From Pantoea sp. At-9b (lineage in GTDB: Bacteria; Pseudomonadota; Gammaproteobacteria; Enterobacterales; Enterobacteriaceae): a stretch of DNA of 64,000 bases. Position numbers and translations under genes: made by a program. Under the pieces are notes generated by a model that was not told the origin of the DNA, did not search any database, and was given only the letters and a program-made list of their open reading frames with translations. Where the stretch lies: positions 62,001 through 126,000 of the forward strand of contig NC_014840.1 of NCBI RefSeq assembly GCF_000175935.2. Direction: 5' to 3'. Below, piece after piece: positions 24,517-35,782 of the stretch (within the stretch, counting starts at the first letter, position 1; the number at the start of each line of letters is the position of its first letter).

Positions 24517-25591
24517 GCGCTGGAATCCCGCAACGCCCTACAACAACCTTCCGGTCCTGCCACCAGACCTCGAAAACATTGAGACACGTCGTGTTCTTAA
24601 GGCATGCATCAATGCACGTGCAGCGATCGCCGAGCTGAAAACTGCAGGAGAGCTGATCCCCGATCAGGGACTACTGATCAATATCCTTCCGATGATGGAA
24701 GCAAAGGATTCTTCCCGCATTGAAAACATCGTGACAACAAGCGATCAGCTTTTTCAGTATGCGGATCGTGCAGAGAACGCTGATCCGGCGACAAAAGAAG
24801 CATTACGTTATCGCACGGCTTTGTACGATGGCTTCCTCCAGCTGGAAACGCACCCACTTTGTACGAACACAGCAATAGCCATTTGCACCAAACTGCGGTC
24901 AGTCCAGACGGATATCCGTAAAACCCCCGGCACTGTATTGCGGGACCAAAACAATGATGTGGTGTATACGCCTCCGGTAGGTGAAACGCAAATTCGTGAT
25001 TTACTGGCGAACTGGGAACGTTTCATACATGCTGAAGATGACATTGACCCGTTAGTAAAAATGGCCATCTCACACTATCAATTCGAATGTATTCATCCAT
25101 TCCCAGACGGAAATGGGCGCACTGGCCGTATAGTGAATATTCTGTATCTGATTCAGACAGAATTGCTGTCATTACCCATTCTCTATCTTTCTCGATTTAT
25201 TCTGGAAAGACGTGACGATTACTACACCCTATTACGTGGAGTGACCGCCGATGGCGACTGGGAATCGTGGATTCTCTTCATGCTGGAAGCAGTTGAGAAA
25301 ACAGCCCGCTGGACAACGAAAAAAATAGCGATTGTGCGTGAGCTTATGGCTGAAGTGACTGAATATGTACGCGAGAAATTACCTAAAATATATACCCACG
25401 AACTCATTCAGGTACTCTTTGCCCAGCCATATTGCCGCATTGAAAATTTGGTTGAACACGGCATAGCAAAACGTCAAACCGCCTCAACTTACCTGAAGCA
25501 TCTGGTTGAAATAGGCGTGCTGGAGGAGATAAGTTTGGGGCGAGAAAAGTTATATCTTAATACCCGGTTATTGACCGAGTTAAACCAGTAA
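24515..25591 (+). CDS. Class II Fic-domain protein (AMPylase type) with C-terminal winged HTH
   Basis: 358 residues. An N-terminal Fic_N region carries the autoinhibitory helix motif S66-x-x-x-E70-N71 (SSRIEN). The Fic core has H194-PFPDGNGRTGR-205, with the catalytic His and the nucleotide-binding loop. The C-terminal third (ELIQVLFAQPYCRIENLVEH, then AKRQTASTYLKHLVEIGVLE) is a winged helix. This is the SoFic-type layout: it transfers AMP to a protein target when the Glu inhibition is released. No SD precedes the ATG, which lies inside the repeat array, so the mRNA may be leaderless. The HTH and the repeats suggest autoregulation. Confidence 0.92.
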   Translation: MRWNPATPYNNLPVLPPDLENIETRRVLKACINARAAIAELKTAGELIPDQGLLINILPMMEAKDSSRIENIVTTSDQLFQYADRAENADPATKEALRYRTALYDGFLQLETHPLCTNTAIAICTKLRSVQTDIRKTPGTVLRDQNNDVVYTPPVGETQIRDLLANWERFIHAEDDIDPLVKMAISHYQFECIHPFPDGNGRTGRIVNILYLIQTELLSLPILYLSRFILERRDDYYTLLRGVTADGDWESWILFMLEAVEKTARWTTKKIAIVRELMAEVTEYVREKLPKIYTHELIQVLFAQPYCRIENLVEHGIAKRQTASTYLKHLVEIGVLEEISLGREKLYLNTRLLTELNQ

Positions 25592-25780
25592 ACTGCGATA
25601 AACCCTGATCACCTGAACTCATTCGCTTATCTCATCGGTCTGCGCAATGCCGGTACGCCAGTGCCGGTGATGTAACAGATTAATGAATACAATTCATAAT
25701 CCCTATCCCGATAGCGGACATTATCTCACCGCATAAACCCGTTAACATGCACCCATCTCTTTATCTTCAGATGGGTCACC

Positions 25781-26983
25781 ATGCTTAATTTACAGGCACG
25801 AACGCAGTCGACGACGGTCAATAAAAGCGGCCTGACATTTGTTCTGATTCTCAGCGCATTAATGGCTGTCACTTCCCTGTCAACCGACATCTATCTTCCT
25901 GCCATGCCTTTAATGACAAAGGATTTGCAGGGGGATGCGGAACTCACCATCACCGGATTTTTGATCGGTTTTAGCATTGCCCAGTTGATTTGGGGACCGA
26001 TTAGCGATCGCTACGGACGACGTGTGCCGCTATTCATCGGGATGTTTCTTTTCGTGATAGGTTCAGTGGGCTGTGCGTTATCAACCGATATCGTACAAAT
26101 CGTCTTCTGGCGAATCTTTCAGGCGTTAGGTGCCTGCACCGGTCCGATGCTGGCACGTGCGATGATCCGCGATCTGTTTAGCCGCACGCGCGCCGCGCAA
26201 ATGCTTTCGACGCTGATGATCATCATGGCGATAGCGCCGATTGCCGGGCCGCTACTTGGCGGGCAGATGATTAAGGTCACGTCGTGGCATGCCATTTTCT
26301 GGCTGCTCGCACTTATCGGCGCATTGATGTTGTTTTCGTTATTCTGGCTACCCGAAACCTTGGCAGAAGACAAACGTTCCGCGGCATCCGTATCCAGTGC
26401 CTTTGGTAACTACTACGCCCTGCTGACGAACGGCCGCTACATGCGTTTTACGCTCTGTCTGACGTTCTACTACATTGCCGCTTATGCCTTTATCACCGGC
26501 TCCCCGTTTGTTTACATCACCTGGTTTGGGGTTGATCCGCAGCATTACGGTTGGTTGTTTGCCGTCAATATCGTTGGCTTAATGGTGGTGAGCATGGTGA
26601 ACCGACGCCTGGTCCACCGCTTCCCATTGGAAACGTTACTTAAGGTTGCCGTATCCGTGGCGAGCCTGGCCGCCCTGACGCTGGCTGTCGCGACCGGGTT
26701 GGGAGTGGGTGGGATGGGCATCATTGTGGCAACCGTGTTTGTCTTCTTTTCCATGAACGGCATCATCGCCGCAACCTCTACCGCCTGCGCGCTGGATGCC
26801 GTACCTAATGTTGCGGGTTCTGCCTCGGCGCTGATGGGGTCGCTTCAGTACGGCAGTGGCATCATCTCATCCCTGTTGCTGGCGCTGTTTAGCGATGGCA
26901 CGCCCTGGACCATGGGCTGGATAATTGCCGTATTTACGCTGGGCAGCGCCTTAATCGTGCTGACGGTTCAGGTGAAGAAATAG
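25781..26983 (+). CDS. Bcr/CflA-family multidrug MFS transporter (12 TM)
   Basis: 400 residues. DHA1 features: STDIYLPAMPLMTKDLQ in helix 1, SIAQLIWGPISDRYGRRVPL (motif A), and QALGACTGPMLARAMIRDLF and IAPIAGPLLGGQM (motif C). Exports drugs or dipeptides by proton antiport in known members. Stands alone after the island, with about 190 bp upstream that hold a GC-rich hairpin (near 25651-25672) probably ending the fic transcript. Confidence 0.9.
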   Translation: MLNLQARTQSTTVNKSGLTFVLILSALMAVTSLSTDIYLPAMPLMTKDLQGDAELTITGFLIGFSIAQLIWGPISDRYGRRVPLFIGMFLFVIGSVGCALSTDIVQIVFWRIFQALGACTGPMLARAMIRDLFSRTRAAQMLSTLMIIMAIAPIAGPLLGGQMIKVTSWHAIFWLLALIGALMLFSLFWLPETLAEDKRSAASVSSAFGNYYALLTNGRYMRFTLCLTFYYIAAYAFITGSPFVYITWFGVDPQHYGWLFAVNIVGLMVVSMVNRRLVHRFPLETLLKVAVSVASLAALTLAVATGLGVGGMGIIVATVFVFFSMNGIIAATSTACALDAVPNVAGSASALMGSLQYGSGIISSLLLALFSDGTPWTMGWIIAVFTLGSALIVLTVQVKK

Positions 26984-27133
26984 CGCCGGATACTGTGCCG
27001 TCCCTGATGATACTTATGAATTTATCTCATAACCTCTATTCGTCAGGCGCAATTATCTTTAGCGCCAACCAGGTTAATCTGCCTGTTAATAGCCGTTAGA
27101 GGGATGAACAGGCATCAAGTTATCGAGAACGGG

Positions 27134-28183
27134 TTAAATATTCTTATCGAAGAAGATATCTAACTTGCTCATCGCCTGGTTAACGTAGCGCGGCACCCAG
27201 TACGTTTCGATATGGGTTGCGCCATCAATCAGGAATAACTCTTTATTCTGCGTACCGGTGGCCATTTTGAAGGCACTTTCGGTCATATATCGCGAGTCTG
27301 CTTTTGTCCCGGCCATCATTAACAGCGGCTGATTGATGAGATCCATATTGCTTTGCGCATCAAAACTCATCAAATCGAGCAGGCTGCTGGTGGTATAGCG
27401 GAACGTAGAGTTGGGATGAGCATGGGTTTTCCAGTAGTACTCGTAACCCTGGCGGTAGAGATCAAACGGCAGTTTCGCGATCTGTTCATCGGTCAGGTTG
27501 GCATCGCCGGAATAACTGACTTCCCCGGTTGCCGCTTCTTTTGCACGCGCTTCGCTGGCTTGTTGCAGACGCGCCTGGATAGTCGCAATTTGTGATTCCT
27601 GATAGCCGTTGCGGCGCACACGGCCAGAGTCAAACATGCTCAGCGTTGCCAGCGCTTTAAAGCGTTTATCAGTCTGAGCGGCTTTTAATGAATAACCACC
27701 GCCACCACAAATGCCCAGCAAACCAATGCGGGCGGTATCAACGCCAGGGTACTGGCTGATGTAGTCAGCCATGCCGTGAATATCTTCAATGCGGTTAGCC
27801 GGTTTATCAACACTACGTGGCATACCACCGCTGGCACCCTGATAGGCCGCATCGGCAGTGATGGTGATGTATCCGTGCTCAGCCAGGCGTTGTGCATACA
27901 ACCCGGCAACCTGCTCTTTTACGCCACCATTCGGGTGAGCTACGACAATTGCCGGATACTTTTTCGCCGGATCGTAATTGGCTGGGGTGTAAACATTCGC
28001 CGCAATTTGGATGCCATGCAGATCGTATTTGACCGGATGGATATTGACCTGCCCCTGAACATTCTCGGTGATGGCTCCATCATAAACGAGGGTGAACGGA
28101 TTCTTTTTGTAATCAGCGGCATGCACGGAGGCGACGCCAGCCATAGCGGTAAGCAACATTGCATTTAACAGCGTGAATTTCAT
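27134..28183 (-). CDS. Exported alpha/beta hydrolase with Cys nucleophile (dienelactone-hydrolase-like / YcjY-like)
   Basis: 349 residues with a clear Sec signal peptide (MKFTLLNAMLLTAMAGVASVHA), so periplasmic. The nucleophile elbow is GICGGGGYS, a Cys in place of the usual Ser, as in dienelactone hydrolases and YcjY-type proteins; the acid is likely in LLMMAGTKADSRY and the His in DGATHIETY. SD GGGAGA. Divergent from the two-component genes; a box for that regulator family lies in the gap (28270-28283). Substrate unknown. Confidence 0.88.
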   Translation of the reverse strand: MKFTLLNAMLLTAMAGVASVHAADYKKNPFTLVYDGAITENVQGQVNIHPVKYDLHGIQIAANVYTPANYDPAKKYPAIVVAHPNGGVKEQVAGLYAQRLAEHGYITITADAAYQGASGGMPRSVDKPANRIEDIHGMADYISQYPGVDTARIGLLGICGGGGYSLKAAQTDKRFKALATLSMFDSGRVRRNGYQESQIATIQARLQQASEARAKEAATGEVSYSGDANLTDEQIAKLPFDLYRQGYEYYWKTHAHPNSTFRYTTSSLLDLMSFDAQSNMDLINQPLLMMAGTKADSRYMTESAFKMATGTQNKELFLIDGATHIETYWVPRYVNQAMSKLDIFFDKNI

Positions 28184-28269
28184 GGTATCTCCCGATGGGT
28201 CAGGTTCGCGATAGCAAATAAGCAGGCTCAGATTAGGCAGGCAGGGCTGTCAGCATGGTGACGGCTGAA

Positions 28270-28283
28270 TAACATTTTTGTCA
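28270..28283 (-). promoter_or_regulatory. CusR/CopR-like box (imperfect)
   Basis: On the minus strand TGACAAAAATGTTA, 12 of 14 positions fitting TGACAANNTTGTCA, the core of CusR-type boxes. It lies in the divergent gap between the exported hydrolase and the response regulator; a perfect copy is at 30460-30473. Confidence 0.5.
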
Positions 28284-28359
28284 GTAAGTCGTCAGCCTGG
28301 TGTTGGCAAGTCAGGGGCACAATGGCCCGTTACCGTTAAGTTCAGGAGGAAGCAGCGTT

Positions 28360-29052
28360 ATGCGCCTGTTGTTAGTCGAGGATGAAGAAAAAACCTCAAC
28401 CTATCTTCGTCGTGCTTTGGGCGAGTCCGGGTTCACGGTGGACGTTTCAGCGAATGGCGCTGAGGGGCTGCATTTCGCACTGGAGTTCGACTACGACGCG
28501 ATCATCCTTGATGTGATGCTGCCCGGAATGGATGGCTATCGGGTACTGGAAGGGGTGCGATCCAGCAAGCAGACACCGGTGTTGATGTTATCTGCTCGCG
28601 GATCGGTGGATGAACGCGTCAAAGGACTGCGGCTGGGTGCAGATGATTATCTCCCTAAACCGTTCTCGCTTATTGAGTTGGTCGCGCGCATTCAGGCGCT
28701 GGTTCGTCGCCGTTCTGCGGATGGCACGGATATCACGCAACTGCAAATTCACGATTTACAGGTAGATCTGCTGTCCAGACGGGTATTCCGTTTGGGAACC
28801 CGACTGGACCTCACCGCGAAAGAGTTTGCCTTGCTGAGCCTGCTGGCGCGCCATCAGGGCGAAATTTTGTCGAAGATGATGATCGCGGAACAGGTATGGG
28901 ATATGAATTTTGACAGCGACGCCAACGTGGTTGAGGTCGCGATTAAACGTTTACGTGCCAAAGTCGATACGCCATTTGCCGTCAGGCTACTGCATACCGT
29001 GCGGGGTATGGGATATGTGCTTGAAGTCAGGCCCGGAGATCAGCATGTTTAA
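28360..29052 (+). CDS. OmpR-family response regulator, CusR/CopR/HprR-like
   Basis: 230 residues from the ATG at 28360 (SD AGGAGGA); an open extension to 28300 is not needed. Receiver domain with the acidic pair (VEDEEK), phospho-acceptor Asp in [14 protein letters not shown], Thr/Ser position LMLSARG and the Lys in DDYLPKPFS. The C-terminal winged helix ends [11 protein letters not shown]. Overlaps the kinase start by 8 bp. Heavy-metal-type regulators of this group sense through their kinase; the actual signal here is unknown. Confidence 0.94.
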   Translation: MRLLLVEDEEKTSTYLRRALGESGFTVDVSANGAEGLHFALEFDYDAIILDVMLPGMDGYRVLEGVRSSKQTPVLMLSARGSVDERVKGLRLGADDYLPKPFSLIELVARIQALVRRRSADGTDITQLQIHDLQVDLLSRRVFRLGTRLDLTAKEFALLSLLARHQGEILSKMMIAEQVWDMNFDSDANVVEVAIKRLRAKVDTPFAVRLLHTVRGMGYVLEVRPGDQHV

Positions 29053-30490
29053 GCGATCCATCTCGGTACATTTGGCACTGATGTTTGCGTTAACGGCCTT
29101 GTTAATTGTCTCGGCGATCGGCATCCTGCTGCGCAGCTCGTTACATGACTCGCTGCAAAAACAGATGCACAACGAGCTGTCATTTCGGCAATCATTAATG
29201 AGCCCGTGGATCTCCGCACGCACCTCAGCAGATGACTGGTCTACGCTGGCGAATAAATTCACCGTGTTAACCAACTCTGAGGGGGAGCGCGTCCGCTACT
29301 GGATAGTCAGTGCCGACCCGCGCTTTAGTGTCGGCGGTGCGCCACCCGTGGGTGTTCAATGGTCCTCTTTGCAGGAAGGTTTTAACAAAATGCCCGGCGC
29401 AGCAGAAGGTGTGTGTTCACTCTTCCTGTTGGTCAAAACCATCCCTGCTAATGGCGCGCGACCGGCGTTGCGCTATATCGTCGCCATCGACTCGACACCG
29501 TATATGGGTACCCTGGATGCCTTCACCCGCACGCTGCTGATTATTGCCGTGGCAGGCGTGTTAATCGTCGCATTATTAGGCTATGGCGTCTCAAAAATTG
29601 GTCTGCGTCCGGTGGGCGCACTGGGCAAACAGGCACAACTGCTCGCACCGGGCGATCATAGTCAACGACTGGATACCACTGCCTTACCCGGAGAATTACA
29701 GCAGTTGGCAGCATCATTTAACGGTGTCCTGATGCGGCAGGAGATTGCCTGGCGACAGCTCGAAAGTTTTAACGCCGATGTGGCGCATGAACTCCGCACA
29801 CCGCTTACTAACCTGATTGGTCAAACGCAATTAGGGCTATCACGTCGCCGTTCCCATGAAGAACTGGAAGAGTTACTGGGTTCAAACCTGGAAGAACTTG
29901 AGCGTATGACGTCCATCGTCAATGACATGCTGTTTCTGTCCCATGCTCATGCAGGTGAACATGCCGCTCAGCTGACTCAGGTCTCCCTGCGTGAAGAGAC
30001 GCTGAAAACAGCCGAATATGTCGAACCTTCATTCGCGGAAAAACAACTTTCTCTGGCGGTAGAAGGGAATGTTCTGGTCGAGATTGATCGGCGTTTATTT
30101 CACCGCTCGTTGGCTAATCTCCTCGAAAATAGTGCAAGATACGCGCCAGCCAACAGTCAGGTGACCGTTCGCTTAAGCACGATGAATAACCAGGCCTGCG
30201 TTGCAGTTTCCAATCCAGGCGATCCCATTGCGCCGGAACAGTTGCATCGGCTGTTTGAACGCTTTTACCGGGCTGACTCCTCGCGCACCCGCAGCGATAC
30301 CCATCATGGCTTGGGGCTGTCGATCGTCCGTGCCGTGGCAATTATGCATCGGGGAGAAGTCTTTGCACACAGTGAGGGCGGTATGAACACCTTTGGACTG
30401 ACCTTTGCCATGCAGACGGATACGGCGCGAAACGCAATTCCCTTCACCATTCCTCCAACTGACAAAATTGTCAGGGAAGCGTCAGTCTGA
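29045..30490 (+). CDS. Sensor histidine kinase, CusS/HprS-like
   Basis: 481 residues from the ATG at 29045 (SD CCCGGAG), overlapping the regulator. Two membrane helices (about residues 12-32 and 160-180) flank a periplasmic sensor domain; then HAMP, H-box [18 protein letters not shown] with the phospho-His, N-box [11 protein letters not shown] and G-box [10 protein letters not shown]. Layout is that of heavy-metal sensor kinases. The 3' end overlaps a perfect regulator box for the next operon. Confidence 0.94.
   Translation: MFKRSISVHLALMFALTALLIVSAIGILLRSSLHDSLQKQMHNELSFRQSLMSPWISARTSADDWSTLANKFTVLTNSEGERVRYWIVSADPRFSVGGAPPVGVQWSSLQEGFNKMPGAAEGVCSLFLLVKTIPANGARPALRYIVAIDSTPYMGTLDAFTRTLLIIAVAGVLIVALLGYGVSKIGLRPVGALGKQAQLLAPGDHSQRLDTTALPGELQQLAASFNGVLMRQEIAWRQLESFNADVAHELRTPLTNLIGQTQLGLSRRRSHEELEELLGSNLEELERMTSIVNDMLFLSHAHAGEHAAQLTQVSLREETLKTAEYVEPSFAEKQLSLAVEGNVLVEIDRRLFHRSLANLLENSARYAPANSQVTVRLSTMNNQACVAVSNPGDPIAPEQLHRLFERFYRADSSRTRSDTHHGLGLSIVRAVAIMHRGEVFAHSEGGMNTFGLTFAMQTDTARNAIPFTIPPTDKIVREASV
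30460..30473. promoter_or_regulatory. Perfect CusR/CopR-like box
   Basis: TGACAAAATTGTCA fits the TGACAANNTTGTCA core exactly; extended by one base each side it is CTGACAAAATTGTCAG. It lies in the 3' end of the kinase gene, 82 bp upstream of the cupin gene start, well placed to activate the cupin/CMD/hydrolase genes. Confidence 0.6.
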
Positions 30491-30555
30491 CGACATTTGC
30501 CGCTCGTTAGAATCATGGCTGGCTATCCCCTTCATCAATGAAAAGGACGCTCAGC

Positions 30556-31023
30556 ATGACCGGAAAAATACGTTACCTCGGGCTGTTACTGCCCCTCTTC
30601 ACTTTTGCGTCCTCAGCTGAGACGCAACATCTTGCCCCCGCCGGCAGCCAAAACGCGTTATATGGCCCGGCGGAGAACTTTACCGGGCGTGTCCGGGTGG
30701 ACCCGTTATTCAAACCGGATAATGACATCAATGTTTCAGCGGCGTATGTCACCTTTGAGCCCGGCGCGCGGTCAGCCTGGCATACGCATCCGGCTGGCCA
30801 GCGACTGATCGTGACCGCTGGCGTGGGACTGACGCAGCAGGAAGGCCAGCCGGTACAGACCATTCGTCCCGGTGATGTCGTGTCCTGCCCACCGGGTGTC
30901 AAACACTGGCATGGTGCCGCCCCAGGTAGTGCGATGACACATCTGGCGATAACCGGGGTGGCAAATGGAATCAACGTTAACTGGATGGAGAAAGTGACGG
31001 ATGAACAATACCGCGCCCATTAA
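30556..31023 (+). CDS. Exported cupin-domain protein
   Basis: 155 residues from the ATG at 30556 (AAGGA, 8 bp upstream); the ATG at 30538 lacks an SD. Signal peptide [20 protein letters not shown] then AE. Single cupin with metal-type histidines: [14 protein letters not shown] and [18 protein letters not shown]. Small periplasmic or exported cupin of unknown substrate. Its end overlaps the CMD gene by 23 bp; this pair often travels together. Confidence 0.88.
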   Translation: MTGKIRYLGLLLPLFTFASSAETQHLAPAGSQNALYGPAENFTGRVRVDPLFKPDNDINVSAAYVTFEPGARSAWHTHPAGQRLIVTAGVGLTQQEGQPVQTIRPGDVVSCPPGVKHWHGAAPGSAMTHLAITGVANGINVNWMEKVTDEQYRAH

Positions 31024-31753
31024 GGCATTGATGACGGCGGCCTGGCTGATGCTGGGTTGCAGTCTGACGGTCAATGCTGCGCCAGCAACGACCGGAACCG
31101 CAGAAAAACAGACTATTTCGTCAACGTTGTCACCTCGTCAGCAGGCAATTCCGTTGATTGCCGCCTATATGGCCAGCAGCCAGATGGAAAAACTGAATGG
31201 TGCGCTCAATCAGGGGCTGGACGCCGGGTTGACGGTTAATGAACTTAAAGAAATTCTGGTTCAGCTGTATGCCTACACCGGCTTTCCGCGCAGTTTAAAT
31301 GCGTTAAATGCCCTGATGAAGGTGGTTGAGACGCGTCAGCAACGCGGAATCCACGATATTGCGGGTAACGAGCCTGTCAGCCCAGTCCCTGTCGGGGATG
31401 AACTGCGACAGGTTGGCACTGCCAACCAGACCAAAATCTCCGGCGCACCGGTCCAGGGCCCCTTGTTTGATTTCGCGCCAGTCATTAATCAGTACCTGCA
31501 AACCCATCTGTTTGGCGACATTTTTGCCCGTGACAACCTCGACTGGCAAAGCCGCGAGCTGGCAACGGTCGGGGCATTAGCTGCCACGCCCGGTGTTGAA
31601 GCTCAGTTGTTATCCCATATGCGCGCCAGCCAGCGCGTCGGACTGACGGCAGGACAACTGCACCAGTTAGCGCAGACCCTGCGTGAACATGGAGAAACAG
31701 GCGCGGCAATGCGCGCTGAGATGGCGTTACAACAGGCACTGGCGGATCAGTAA
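31001..31753 (+). CDS. Exported carboxymuconolactone-decarboxylase-family protein (double CMD)
   Basis: 250 residues, signal peptide ([18 protein letters not shown]) at the N-terminus. Two CMD repeats: [20 protein letters not shown], then [20 protein letters not shown], and a second near [19 protein letters not shown]. There is no CxxC, so it is not an AhpD-type peroxidase. SD GGAG about 10 bp upstream. With the cupin and the next hydrolase it makes an exported three-protein set. Confidence 0.88.
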   Translation: MNNTAPIKALMTAAWLMLGCSLTVNAAPATTGTAEKQTISSTLSPRQQAIPLIAAYMASSQMEKLNGALNQGLDAGLTVNELKEILVQLYAYTGFPRSLNALNALMKVVETRQQRGIHDIAGNEPVSPVPVGDELRQVGTANQTKISGAPVQGPLFDFAPVINQYLQTHLFGDIFARDNLDWQSRELATVGALAATPGVEAQLLSHMRASQRVGLTAGQLHQLAQTLREHGETGAAMRAEMALQQALADQ

Positions 31754-31801
31754 CCCGCAGATTTCCCCATAAAAGCGCAGACATGCGCAGAGGATGTTTC
31801 G

Positions 31802-32851
31802 TTGAAGACACTTTTAACAATGCTGGTGATGTGTCTGATGGCTCAGTCCGCATATGCCGAGCCATTAGTTATTCAGGAACAAGGAAGCTCTGCCGCTGGT
31901 GGTACTGTTATCACTGCCCCTGGCACATTTGAGGCGAAAAAGCCGTTGAATTCCAACGGTCAAACTTATCATGGCGATCATGCGCAGGTGTTCTACCAAA
32001 TCCCGGTAAATCCCCATAAATACCCGATTGTCATGTTGCACGGTGCAGGGCAGTTTTCCCGCACCTGGGAAACGACGCCGGATGGCCGCGAAGGTTTTCA
32101 GAATATTTTTCTACGCCGTGGGTTCTCAACCTATCTGGTCGATCAACCGCGCCGGGGAGGTGCTGGCCGCAGTACCGTTGCAGACGCTATCGTGCCCAAA
32201 CCGGATGAACAGATGTGGTTTAATCAGTTTCGCCTCGGTGTCTGGCCCAATTATTTCCCGGGCGTTCAGTTCTCTCACGACAAAACAGCACTGAATCAGT
32301 ACTTCCGCCAGATGACCCCGAACACCGGACCATTTGATGTCAATGTTATTTCTGACGCCATCTCAGCTGTGGTGGATAGATCCGGTCCGGCTATTCTTTT
32401 TACCCACTCTCAGGGCGGTGGTCCGGGCTGGTATACCGCGATGAAAAACGACAAAGTGAAAGCCATTGTGGCGTTTGAGCCGGGTAGCGGCTTCGTTTTC
32501 CCTGAGCAAGAACTACCCGCCCCAATGCCCAGCGCCTTCGATACGTTAAAAGGTGAACCCGTGCCACTGGTTCAGTTCATGGCGCTGACCAAAATTCCCG
32601 TTTTGATTATTTATGGCGATAACATACCGGAGAAACCGGTTGCCCTGCCCGCACAAGACAGTTGGCGCGTCCGCCTGGCTATGGCCAGAGTCTGGCGTGA
32701 TGTGGTGAATAAGCACGGAGGGAACGTAACCGTGATTCATCTCCCGGAGGCAGGGATCACCGGCAACACCCACTTTCCCTTTTCCGATCTGAATAATGTG
32801 CTGATCGCGGATCTGGTCAGCCAATTCATCCGCGAAAAACACCTCGAGTAG
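31802..32851 (+). CDS. Exported alpha/beta hydrolase
   Basis: 349 residues, TTG start with AGAGGA 9 bp upstream; signal peptide MLVMCLMAQSAYA. Fold landmarks: oxyanion strand IVMLHGAGQFSRTWE, nucleophile elbow FTHSQGGGPGW (Ser), acid near IIYGDNIPE and His in ITGNTHFPFSD. Resembles exported esterase/hydrolases found beside CMD/cupin genes. 48 bp after the CMD gene, so probably the same transcript. Confidence 0.87.
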   Translation: MKTLLTMLVMCLMAQSAYAEPLVIQEQGSSAAGGTVITAPGTFEAKKPLNSNGQTYHGDHAQVFYQIPVNPHKYPIVMLHGAGQFSRTWETTPDGREGFQNIFLRRGFSTYLVDQPRRGGAGRSTVADAIVPKPDEQMWFNQFRLGVWPNYFPGVQFSHDKTALNQYFRQMTPNTGPFDVNVISDAISAVVDRSGPAILFTHSQGGGPGWYTAMKNDKVKAIVAFEPGSGFVFPEQELPAPMPSAFDTLKGEPVPLVQFMALTKIPVLIIYGDNIPEKPVALPAQDSWRVRLAMARVWRDVVNKHGGNVTVIHLPEAGITGNTHFPFSDLNNVLIADLVSQFIREKHLE

Positions 32852-32964
32852 TGAACGGGGTAAAAGCAGGGTTCATTCTTTATTCATGAATCCTGCTAAT
32901 AAACCCTAGCTGATTGCATCCTCTAATCAGATAAATGCTGCTGCGTTATGCTTGGCACACATAA

Positions 32965-33837
<873 letters not shown>

Positions 33838-33841
33838 TTAA

Positions 33842-34849
<1,008 letters not shown>

Positions 34850-34855
34850 AGCGAA

Positions 34856-34884
34856 AACTGGCCTGCCGCAAGTGCAGGCCAGTT
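34856..34884. terminator. Bidirectional terminator hairpin
   Basis: Perfect 11-bp stem AACTGGCCTGC (34856-34866) / GCAGGCCAGTT (34874-34884) with a 7-nt loop, between the convergent reductase and AraC genes. Confidence 0.75.
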
Positions 34885-34902
34885 ATTGCCGCTATTACCA
34901 GG

Positions 34903-35760
34903 TTATCGCAATTGGGCAGGCGAGTTGCCAAAGCGGTAGCGGAATCGCTCAGTAAAACGCGATACCGATTTGTAGCCGCAGGCATCTGCAACCTGGGCAA
35001 GATTCCAGTGGGTCGTTTGGATCAGCATCAGGGCATGATGCATACGAATATCCAGCAACAGCTGTTCAAATCTGACGCCTTCCTGTCGCAGCCGTCGGCG
35101 TAGCGTAGATTCACTCATCGCCAGTGCGTCGCCCGCAACTTTTGCCGTCCATCCTTTATCCGGCGCTTCGCGTAACAGCTTGCTCAGTCGCGGAAAAATG
35201 CCCTGCTGTTGCGGTAATAGAAAGCGGATATTTTGTTCGGCCAGTACCAGCAGCAGATCAAAGATACGCAGTCGCACCCGATCATCGCTTATTTGCGGGT
35301 TTTCCAGCATCGCCAATAAATTACGTATTGACTCTTGTTGGTGACTCAATAATTCCACGGTGGTGATCTGCGCATTTTTCCTGGTACCGACGAGATATTG
35401 TGGGAACTGTTGATAAAAAGCGTCAAGCACATCGGCATTGAGCGAAATAAACAGGGAGCGGAACGCAGCCGCCTCCGTTGCCGGATACTTGATATAGTCG
35501 GCATCGACGCCCTGATCGATTACACCTAACAGGGTTGGCGAGTTCAGTTGATAAGGTTTAGCGCCGTGGGAGAATTCAATCCTCCCGGATAATACTAACA
35601 ACAGCGCCGGTTCATAAAAGAAAAATGAACTCGCCTTCTGCTGAATTTTCAGTTCCGGCCAGGCGACGGAAATTAAATTAGCGCGGCTAAGACTGTTGCG
35701 GGAAAAACCAGACCATAGCAACGGTTTATCTTTAACGAGCAAGGCTGTGTCACTGGTCAT
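34903..35760 (-). CDS. AraC-family transcriptional regulator
   Basis: 285 residues. N-terminal AraC-type sensor domain (FFFYEPALLLVLSGRIEFSH) and C-terminal double HTH: DALAMSESTLRRRLRQEGVR, then DIRMHHALMLIQTTHWNLAQ, then ADACGYKSVSRFTERFRYRF. SD AGGA. Convergent with the aldo/keto reductases, which it may control together with the PEBP gene just upstream on the same strand. Confidence 0.92.
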   Translation of the reverse strand: MTSDTALLVKDKPLLWSGFSRNSLSRANLISVAWPELKIQQKASSFFFYEPALLLVLSGRIEFSHGAKPYQLNSPTLLGVIDQGVDADYIKYPATEAAAFRSLFISLNADVLDAFYQQFPQYLVGTRKNAQITTVELLSHQQESIRNLLAMLENPQISDDRVRLRIFDLLLVLAEQNIRFLLPQQQGIFPRLSKLLREAPDKGWTAKVAGDALAMSESTLRRRLRQEGVRFEQLLLDIRMHHALMLIQTTHWNLAQVADACGYKSVSRFTERFRYRFGNSPAQLR

Positions 35761-35782
35761 GGTTTTTCCTGATCAATTAACG

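Noticed and set aside
30556..31753. CMD protein as an AhpD-type alkylhydroperoxidase
   Set aside because: The CxxC redox motif is absent.
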